Source: Aureobasidium sp. EXF-3400
Lineage: Eukaryota; Ascomycota; Dothideomycetes; Dothideales; Saccotheciaceae
NCBI GenBank assembly: GCA_024195585.1
Contig: SWBL01000157.1
Coordinates: forward strand, 46,082 to 110,081
Length of the DNA: 64,000 nucleotides
Reading direction: 5' to 3'
In this document: one piece after another, positions 55,958-64,000 of the stretch
Numbering within the stretch: the stretch's first letter is position 1
How the letters are laid out: the number at the start of each line of letters is the position of its first letter
The notes under the pieces: model-generated
The model's database searches: none
Told to the model about the DNA's origin: nothing
What the model saw: only the letters and a program-made list of their open reading frames with translations
Program-made: the position numbers and the translations under genes

Positions 55958-56418
55958 CTTAGTTGTGTGTTGCTGACAAGAAATCCGACATAGGGAGACC
56001 AGCTGGTTATGAGAAGGTGCTGCGCGCGCGGAAAGGGCGAGGAGCTGGATTAAGTTGTTGTTGTCGCAGGTTTAGAAGTAGAGGAAAGAGCGCAAGCTGA
56101 CTGTTGACTTGTCGCCTTCTCTTTGCGAACACTATAGAGGGCGGAGAGGTGAATGGATTGACTAGTCGGTTCATGGAATTGTAGCTCGCTGGTGTTTGAC
56201 GCGCCCTGAATCTCCGCCACGATCTTGAGCCACACTCCGCCACACCTCACTCCGCGCGTGTTTCATCTTTCTGAAGCATCCAACGCTCGTCGTTCGCCCG
56301 CACTTCGTCAGACTAGACATCGAGACAACTTAGACCACAACCCATACGTACTTGTCATTTAAAAATTATGTACCGGGTCCATATCATTCTGTACGCGTCT
56401 CGTTAAAGCACTTTCTGC
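55958..56418. promoter_or_regulatory. Promoter/leader of dynein heavy chain
   Basis: 461 bp between the dynein start and the stop codon of the upstream minus-strand phosphatase gene. It contains no gene and must hold the dynein promoter. Short frames (56007-56250) are overlapping chance frames. Confidence 0.6.
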
Positions 56419-58349
56419 TCAAAGCACGCTGTGCTTGCCGAGTCCGGCGATTTCGAAGAGCAGGGGGTTGCCTTCCACCGCAAGCCAAGCAATGCCTGTG
56501 AATGTGTTAGTCGAGCTCGCTGCCTATCACAAAAGCGTTTCTTACCTGCATAGATTACTAGCTTGGTCACGACTTCGACATCGTACCGCACACGTGGTTT
56601 CGCTAGTGCAAGGAACATTTTGTGATCCTGCTCTGCGTCGTCTCCTTCTTCCTTGTCTTCCCTTCCTGCATCACTTCCGTTGCCGCTATCACTTGCTGGC
56701 GGCGTCAACGGCAACGCGTTGAACGGATTAGGTTTGAGAAGATCGCCTTTCTGACCAGGCGTCGCTAGCGGCGTGGCTACTCCAAATGAACCAGAATTGT
56801 TCTCGTAGTGCTTTTGATTTGTAGCATCAGACTCCTCCTCTAATTTTGAGATGTAGAATGACCCGCCCGGTGGCTTGGTCAACTGGGGTCGAGACTCGTT
56901 GCCGTCTGTAGACGAACGGCTTTCTCTGCGCTTTCGCTCTCTGTTGGCAATGAACTCACGAGCATCTGCCTCTGATTGTGGTCCGATCGAAATACCACGT
57001 TTGCGAGGATGGCGGAGGTTAGACAACATGCCTGGGATATCCGAAGCAGAGGGAATGACATTGTCGTCTTGCCGAAGAGGTGGAACTCTCTTGTATTCGC
57101 TACTATCTGTTAGATGTGGCTACTTTGAAATCTACAGTAATTCTTACCTTGCTCGCGTGAAGAATCGTCGAGGCAGAGTGGCGCCGCCAGTCTCGAGGAA
57201 TCGGAAGAGTGGAGGGAGATGTTTGAGAAGAAGTGGCTTCATTGTAGCTCTCCAAAGGAAGACGATAACAACACCACCGACAACACGCGCCAAAGTCTTG
57301 ATCCATCCAAGTTTCTCGAGGCTGAAGAACACGGTGGCCGGGGCCTCACCAACAACTGCGATACTTGTTCCTGCAAAATGCCAATGTCCCAGCTGGCATC
57401 CTAGCACTACAGCAGCGAAAGCGACACTGTCGTCGTAACACGGGCAGTTGTCCGCTGGCTCTGGGTGGAAACGTACCGCAAGAAGGACAATCAAGAAGAC
57501 TACTGCCGGATGAGTCCACGATCCCGCGGCTATCCAGTTATCGAAGGGTGTACCATATGCCAGTTGAAGTACAGCAATCAAGGCACCAAGAGCGCTACCT
57601 ACGGTTACGTCAAAGAAGCCATGCATACCACAGTACATGCGACCAAGCACAATAGAGATCGCATAAAAGTATCCGAGACATAGGCCAAGGATCCTCTGCG
57701 TTGAAGCGACCTCATCGGTGGAGGTGTGCAACTGGTACAGGAAGTAGAAGGCTACAGACACGGCGTTCGTCGAGTGCGTCGATGGGAATCCATACTCCAG
57801 CGCGGCAGAACCAGACATGGTGATTCTCTGGAGAGGAGGAGACAGTGGTCTTGGTAAGCATACCAGGTCCTTGATCCAACCACTCAAGAAGACACCCAAG
57901 GCGAGCATATGTACTAAGCTGGGTCAAAGTCAGTATAGACTTAGCATGTAAAGGAATTTAATATTGACATACGCTCTACCGACGCCGGTGTAACCACACC
58001 AAAAGCATACAGGAAGTGCAGCCATGAAGAAGGTGTGAGTACCGAGATTCGCCGTCATTGCAAAGTACGAATCAAGGAAGGGAGTCCGGCATGTCTGTTG
58101 AAGCTTGGCCAGATAGGGAGTTTCCCATCGAACAAGAGGTAGAAGTGATTGCCTTAGACGATAGCGCCATGGTGGGAGTTTGCGGGCGTCTTTTTATGAT
58201 TAGCAAAGAGGAGATATTGGAAGAGGTGGTCGATTTGATGACGCACAATGGTCAAGACCTCGTAAACCAGCATCTGGCAAGTTTTCAGACAAGGCACGAG
58301 CTTGTTCAACAGGATAGTTAGGCGGGGTAGAGAGGGCAACATTGGACAT
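56419..58349 (-). CDS. LCB3: Long-chain base-1-phosphate phosphatase (Lcb3/YSR2-type, PAP2 family)
   Basis: 573-aa ER membrane phosphatase that dephosphorylates (dihydro)sphingosine-1-phosphate. Exons are 58349-58247, 58189-57973, 57918-57148, 57099-56546 and 56495-56419; introns are 57, 54, 48 and 50 bp. Junctions read LDHY|ARKLPPWRYRLR, GRA|LVHMLALG, RAS|EYKRVPPL and YAG|IAWLAVEG. PAP2 motifs: C1 KDLVCLPRP, C2 FPSTHS, C3 GRMYCGMHGFFDV, whose Arg, two His and Asp form the catalytic set. At least six membrane helices. A hydrophilic Ser/Arg-rich loop of about 170 residues (HPRKRGISIGPQSEADAREF ... DKEEGDDAEQDHK) precedes the last hydrophobic segment. The first intron has a compact CTAAT...AAAAAG 3' end, less usual but required by homology. 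Confidence 0.88.
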
Positions 58350-59025
58350 GATGTTGTTGTCGAGGCGGTGACGGACGACCAGTGTCGGGGGATTTTGTCG
58401 GAGTGAGGCTAGCTGGCGCAGCTAGCGAGCAAAGCGCGCGGCAAGCACAAGATGGGCTTGAAAATGACGAGAGGTCAGAAAACAGGGACGCTTATGGACG
58501 GCCCTCTATTAACAGAGCAGGGTTGAAAGTGGGGGACTGGGCTCCATGTGCTGGAGTCAGAGACGAAGGATCTATCTCGCAATCGACAAGCTCGAGGCTC
58601 GGTGGACCAGGCAGTTGCAAGGACCGATATAGGTAAGACGATATATGCAGCGGGACAATCTACAAGGATCGATCAGTGGTATTAGGTTCGGCGGACATGG
58701 CGACTGGCGGTGGAGTGCTGGCGTGTGCGGTCGGACTTGGCGGCGAGTTGGGAGTTTTGGTGCCGTGGCAACGGCGGATCCGTGTGTAAACAGACCGTCG
58801 GGCGTGTGTGGACGATTAGCACATGTAAATCACCGCCTGGCCTGCATCTTTCGACCTCGACCTTGCAAAACGCTCAAGTCTCTCGTTCTCCCCCAATCCA
58901 AACACAATCCACAATCCACAATTCGTATCCGTTCCAGCCAAATTTATACACATCCGCCAGCACATTCCTCGCATAACTAGACGACCAGAAACAGAGTTTA
59001 GCAGTCAACAATCACCATCCACACC
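58350..59025. promoter_or_regulatory. Divergent promoter, sphingoid-phosphate phosphatase / Rho4
   Basis: 676 bp between opposite starts. The right part (58880-59010) is C/A-rich, typical of a fungal 5' leader of the Rho gene. Short frames have no recognisable content. Confidence 0.6.
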
Positions 59026-60014
59026 ATGTCGGCCACACACCGACACAACTCGAGGCTCCAGAACGCCTCAGTCACATCTCTCCGCCGTGGCCCCCAACGA
59101 AGGGACAGCGGCCGTCGTAGCGATGGCTCAGTTACATCTTCAGGCCGCGAGTCGATCGGCACTGGCCTGACCGAGCCTCCTGCTTACTCCAAGAAGTTTG
59201 TTGTCGTCGGCGACGGTGGCTGCGGCAAGACTTGTCTGTTGATCAGCTACAGTCAGGGTGTCTTCCCTGAGGTATGTCTTCCTATCCTCGTGTCTTCCTA
59301 TCTTTCATCCAAGCACTGTTGACTGACACAACCCACAGAAATATGTGCCTACCGTCTTCGAAAACTACATCACCCACTGCGAACACAAGCCCTCGGGCAA
59401 GGTTGTCGAACTGGCCCTCTGGGATACCGCTGGACAAGAAGAGTACGACAGACTGCGCCCTCTCTCATACCCCGAGACCGATTTGCTTTTCGTTTGCTTC
59501 GCCATCGACTGTCCCAACTCGCTTGAAAATGTTATGGACAAGGTACACAATCTCCTTCTTTGACACTCACATACTCCGACTAACACATTCTTAGTGGTAT
59601 CCCGAGGTCCTCCATTTCTGCCCCACTACCCCCATCATTCTCCTTGGTCTCAAGTCCGACTTGCGCAACAAGCGCACCTGCATCGACCTCCTCAGAACTC
59701 AAGGACTCACTCCCGTCACACAATACCAAGGCCAGGCCGTTGCTAAGAAGATGGGCGCCCTCTACATGGAATGCAGCAGTAAAGAGATGACCGGTGTCCA
59801 CGAGATCTTCGAAGCCGCCATCAACACTGTCGTCGCCGAGGCTGAAGGCCTGAACCCAACTCCTCCTGCCAGCCGTGGTAGTCTCACCGCTGCCAACTCG
59901 TCCTCGCAACAACAACAAAAACGTCCTCAGACCTCCACCAGACCCTCGGATAACCCCGCACCCATGCTTGCTCCCAGCAAGAAGAAGAAGAGAAAGGCTT
60001 GCCTGATTTTGTAA
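59026..60014 (+). CDS. RHO4: Rho-family small GTPase, Rho4
   Basis: 289-aa GTPase that in filamentous fungi directs septum formation and cell-wall integrity. Exons are 59026-59271, 59339-59542 and 59595-60014; introns are 67 and 52 bp, both in phase 0. An N-terminal Ser/Arg-rich extension of about 55 residues (typical of Rho4) precedes G1 GDGGCGKT; switch [11 protein letters not shown]3 [14 protein letters not shown]4-like [10 protein letters not shown] with the Rho insert and [10 protein letters not shown]5 ECSSKE. A Gln/Ser/Pro-rich hypervariable tail follows, ending in the polybasic KKKKRKA and the CAAX box CLIL, predicting geranylgeranylation and membrane attachment. G4 has SKD-type order (KSDL) rather than TKxD, as in other Rho4 proteins. 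Confidence 0.93.
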
Positions 60015-61408
60015 TCGCCATGTCCTTTGTCTTTGAGATACCCACCTTTTTCCATCATCCTCATCTACGTGCTGCCATCAGCAACCGCCGCAGCTCCGTC
60101 CACTTCGGCCTTCTCTTCTGCCTCTCACCAGGTCCTTTTACGCAACCAATTTCTGTGTCTTTTCTGTTCTCTTTGCGTTGGGCTATGAGAACTCTTGTGC
60201 ATAAATACTCGGCGTTCTAATGGTGGATCCCCTTTTTTCTTGTTCTCTCATCAATCGATTACCCATTTTCCTTGTCTCGTCACCACGCTTTTCCCTGCCC
60301 TTTCTGCACTGTCGAAATGTTTAGTTGAGCCCCCTTGAATATGTCGGGTTCTCTTTGACTGGATTCGAGAACGAAGAAAAGGCTCTGGCAGCCTTTGAAC
60401 TATTGCGATGAAACACGATTACGGCTGCCACGAACCCCGAACACATCACAACCGCATTGCACTTTTTGTACTTTTCCTTCTCTTTTTCCTTTTTGGCTCG
60501 AGGTATCAAAATTTTAACTCTGCATTTTTTATCATTCATCGTCCATCTGAAGTCGCTTGCAGCTATTCTGTGACACCAAGGTCACTCTGCGTGCACCAAC
60601 ATCATCAGCATAATATCATCATGTCTCTGAAGCGTCGGAAGTGAGACAGACCAATGTAGTATCATGTCTCGCAACCACACCACAAACATCTGAAGACCAA
60701 CACTTACTAGCCTTTGGACGTTCTTCTGAAAGATTGACATGGAGGAACATGTTCAGAGTAATGGGTATGAATTGCGATATCCATGCATATCTATGCTGTG
60801 CTTATACGTTACTTTGTGCTGTCATGCATAATCTGTGCCGAAGCTATGTTTGTACAGACAGGGTCGTACCCATAACAACGTTTCCAGCCGTCAACAGCGT
60901 CATTGCAGGCGACAGCAACACTTTTTGCCATTCCCGTCTTCAGCATCGGCTGGGTACGTAGTGCAAGACCTTGTATACCAGTTTGTACGGCCATTGGTCT
61001 GATAAGGCTTGAGACATTCTCCAATATCTGTTATCCAGAGCTTTTTGAAATTATGACAGTACCAAACGCATTGTCTGAACACAGAGTAGACGGTGTCTGT
61101 AAGCTATCCGAGGGTTCAGACGACACATCTCAACGGTTCTATTCTGATTCTCAAGAGTATTGTGCATTTTCACAGCCATAAGCGTTACAAGCCTTTGCAC
61201 ACGAGAAGGATGCAACTGATAAATCAAGAAAACCTTCTCCAGGTGAGACTTGGTGTAGGTTCGTGTGGTGACTGATTTGATAGAATAAAACAGGGTATCA
61301 AAGAAATAGTAATAGTACTTTAGAATAGCAGAGAAGAAGTCAAGCAGTCGCTGTAGCGCCGGTTCAAAGATCCGGAAAGTGAAATAGTCGACAAAAGGGC
61401 AGAGGACT
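60015..61408. other. Convergent intergenic, 1.4 kb
   Basis: 3' flanks of Rho4 (plus) and the Ca2+/H+ exchanger (minus). The left part is T-rich (60015-60540), consistent with a long 3' UTR. No gene, repeat or RNA was recognised. Confidence 0.55.
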
Positions 61409-63280
61409 TTAACCAACCAGAGGACCTGCTGCGGGATAGAACCACGCGCTAACCGCAATGATGATGTAGACTGCCATCAACAAAATCCCCTCAAGCCAGT
61501 GGCTCTCGCCGTCTTGGATGAGGTAGTTGACCAGAAGCACAGCGATGAAGAGTACTGCAACCTGGAAGCCGTCGAAGTCGAGAGTCATGGCATCGTCGCC
61601 AAGGCCGCACCAGCTGATAACTACCATAAGAGGAAGAACGAGGAGAGCAATTTGCATACTTGAGCCGACCGCTACACCGATTGCAAGATCCATTTTGTCT
61701 TTGATAGCGACTGTGACGGCAGTTGCGTGTTCTGTTGGTCAAGTTAGCTTTTTCTGTATCTTATCAGAAGGATACTGGACTACTTACCTGCGGCATTGCC
61801 GACGATGGGGACCAATATTAAGCCCACGAACTCCTCTGACACTCCTCCTTGGTCGACAATGTAGTCGATACCACTGACCATGAACTCGGAGTTGAAAGCA
61901 ATGAAGACCGTGGCGATAGTAAGGGTGACGAGAGCGCCGATAACAGTCAGCGCAGGGGTTTCTTCCTCTTCCTCTTCGTAGACAAGGTTGGATTGGTTGA
62001 CTTGACCACCAGCTGAAGCGGCAGTGCCGGCGCCAATACGGGCAATTCCCATCAAGGTCTCACCCTTCTCGCGGGTAGAGCCCTTCTTCTTTTCAGACTT
62101 CTGGCTAGGGGTGTTGTAGATCTCGACGTGGGTCTTGAGCTGGAAGATCAGGTAGGCAAAGTAGACGAGAAGCAAGATGATAGCAGTTCCTCGAGAGATA
62201 GGTCCAACACCACCAGCAGGGTTGTTGCCAAATCTTTGGAAAGCAGTGGGGATGATCAAAGAGCCGATTGAAACAGCAAGCATACTTGAGGCTGTTTGAG
62301 CGACAGTGATATTGAAATGCTGAACGACGCGATTGAGGCCACCGAAGAAGAAACACATGCCCAGAACCAGGAGCAAGTTGGACAGCATACTTCCGATCAA
62401 AGAGGTTTGCACGATAAGAATCTTGTTCTGCGCCAGAGCGATGACACTGACAATCAATTCGGTAGCGTTACCAAAACTGGCATTGAGGAGACCTCCCAAG
62501 GTTTCACCAGTGTACAAAGCAAGTTCTTCGGTAGCGAAGGACAGCATGGCAGCGAGAGGAATGATGGCGATAAAGTTGACGATGAAGACGGCATATCCGT
62601 TGGAGTGTGTGTACCGGAGAGCAAAACCAATAGGAACACAGACGAGAAGAACATTAACCCAAGAGCCAAGGATAGTGGCCTTGAATTGGCTGACGATACT
62701 GATCTTCGGGCGCCTCTTCTTCTTGGTCTCACCAGTATCAGAGCGCTCGAGGTCAGACTTATCTGTCTTGGTGCGGTCGGGTGCACCGAGCAGGTTCATG
62801 AGGGCCAGACGCTTTCGGGGTTTGTGCTCAGGCTCAGTGACGTTATTCTCCGACATGGAGCGAGAGTTGTCCCTGTCCAGCGGTAGGCTTTCCTTTTCTG
62901 CGGATGGTTTGATGTCGGTTTGGCCGACCAAGGTTCCATTGGATGTAGGCGTGTCGGAAGAGGTACTAGACTCCGGCGGCGCTGTGTTGGCATGATGTGG
63001 GTAAGCGAAGTCGGCATTGTCTACATTGCGCATGTCGTTGCGCCTGATGCTGCCGTCCGACATGACTTGGTCCGCTGTATGACGACGCTGCAGGTTGTTC
63101 TCCTCGTCCTCGGGTCGTCCAACATAAGACCGAGAGCGTCGGGCGAAAGGGTTGTAATTCGACTCGCCGTCGTTGTATCTCCAGGCAATGTTTCGGGCCT
63201 GATGCTTGATTGAATCTTCACAAGGCTTGTTAGTTGGTGTCAAGCGTGACAAGATTGGACAAGAATCTGGGCTTACGCAT
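61409..63280 (-). CDS. VCX1: Vacuolar Ca2+/H+ exchanger (CAX/Vcx1 type)
   Basis: 584-aa antiporter that loads Ca2+ into the vacuole using the proton gradient. Exons are 63280-63277, 63215-61788 and 61731-61409; introns are 61 and 56 bp. The first coding exon is only ATGC, giving [15 protein letters not shown]. The intron has GTAAGC, a CTAAC branch point and ends GAAG. An Arg/Ser-rich N-terminal extension of about 180 residues, with typical regulatory character, precedes eleven hydrophobic helices. The two CAX signature repeats are [20 protein letters not shown] and [16 protein letters not shown] (the latter spans the second intron), with the acidic motif [10 protein letters not shown] between halves. 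It ends [10 protein letters not shown]. The identification is firm; the start depends on the micro-exon model. If translation began inside exon 2 the extension would be shorter. Confidence 0.9.
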
Positions 63281-64000
63281 TTCAAATGCTTGGTTGAAGA
63301 AGGTGCCAAGAATCAAAGTCTCGTGATGAATGTTACCGAGGCGCAGATACGGCAGAGCAAGAGAAGAAAAAGAAAAGAGACCGGGAAGACAAAGTGGTTG
63401 GGGGGGAGGGCCTTGTATCTTGAGCGCAGAGTGATGTTAGCACCCAAAAGCTTGGAAGTTAGAACGAAAGAAAGGTGCCGCCAGCGGCAAATGGAATCGA
63501 GCTGGCAAATTGGAGTTCACTCGACCGTCCGAGGCGCGAAACAACATCAGGAAAGCGCAGTCCTTGCGTAACTGATTTTCGCCTGCACTCAAGGGCTGGG
63601 CGATGCTCTCTGATGTGATGAGCGTGGCTGTGCCCACGAGAAACTGGGGAAGAAGTGGGTCGCTTGAAACATAGATACATACCGAAGTGTGATGATGCGT
63701 GAAATCGGTTTGACGATTGAGCAACAAACTATTCGGCGCGTTGCAGCTGTCGAGCAATTATGGTATGTTTAGGGAAAAGGAAGAAAGGAAGGAGAGTCGA
63801 TGGCAGAGGTAATCTCACAGGTACGTCGGTGGTAGTGCAAACGAGCTCTTGCAACTCATTTCCTTCCTTGCTCGACGCCAGACTCACTTTCCTGCATCGC
63901 AACCGCAGTCCTGGCTTGGCAAGCGCCCAATCGTCACCTTGATCGTTATTGGCTTTTTTGAACACGGCCTTGGACTTTCTTCTTGTTACCGCTCGCCCAA
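63281..64000. promoter_or_regulatory. Upstream region of the Ca2+/H+ exchanger, to window edge
   Basis: No gene is supported. The segment next to 63280 must be the 5' leader and promoter of the exchanger. The A/G-rich stretch at 63355-63410 is pyrimidine-rich on the gene's strand. Short frames on both strands near 63730-63965 show no recognisable content. Confidence 0.5.

Noticed and set aside
1..64000. CRISPR array, phage, bacterial operon or secondary-metabolite core enzyme
   Set aside because: No regularly spaced short repeats with unique spacers, no phage or bacterial genes, and no PKS, NRPS or terpene synthase motifs were seen.

Overview
The window is nuclear DNA of a filamentous ascomycete (Pezizomycotina). 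Nearly all spliceosomal introns are 45-80 bp with GTAAGT-like donors and CTAAC/CTGAC branch points. The gene content is typical of these fungi: Zn2Cys6 regulators, a CSC1/RSN1 channel, Whi2, Rho4 and a NudA-type dynein heavy chain. The style (about 50% GC, dense genes, a 12.7-kb intronless dynein exon) suggests a Dothideomycete, but that is inference and I cannot name a species. No bacterial, viral or CRISPR features were seen.

Layout. 1-661: 5' end of the NatA auxiliary subunit NAA15 (minus, cut by the window edge). 1554-1682: an intron-bearing tRNA-like gene with an ambiguous anticodon. 2087-4764: an unrecognised 875-residue fungal protein. 6100-14604: Zn2Cys6 regulator (minus), ABCG half-transporter (plus), Zn2Cys6 regulator (plus). 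15028-19788: a divergent pair, PHD-finger chromatin protein and ferroportin-like transporter. 20010-29787: F-box protein, CSC1-type channel, RNase III-domain protein with a frame problem, and an uncharacterised multi-pass membrane protein. 30217-31852: Whi2-like BTB protein. 33361-36616: SNF2/RING ATPase lying between two different tandem-repeat arrays. 37632-40881: SLC35-type transporter diverging from a nucleotide-sugar 4,6-dehydratase. 41080-41640: small C2H2 protein. About 42070-42480: a probable Copia relic. 42907-55957: cytoplasmic dynein heavy chain. 56419-63280: sphingoid-base phosphate phosphatase, Rho4 and a vacuolar Ca2+/H+ exchanger.

Most genes are unrelated housekeeping genes. 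Two groupings may be functional: the ABCG transporter flanked by two zinc-cluster regulators, and the nucleotide-sugar dehydratase next to a nucleotide-sugar/triose-phosphate-type transporter. The most unusual DNA is upstream of the SNF2 gene. There, a 180-196 bp module carrying a TATA box, a CT-rich stretch and a 5' splice donor is tandemly repeated, which looks like a serially duplicated promoter/first-exon cassette.
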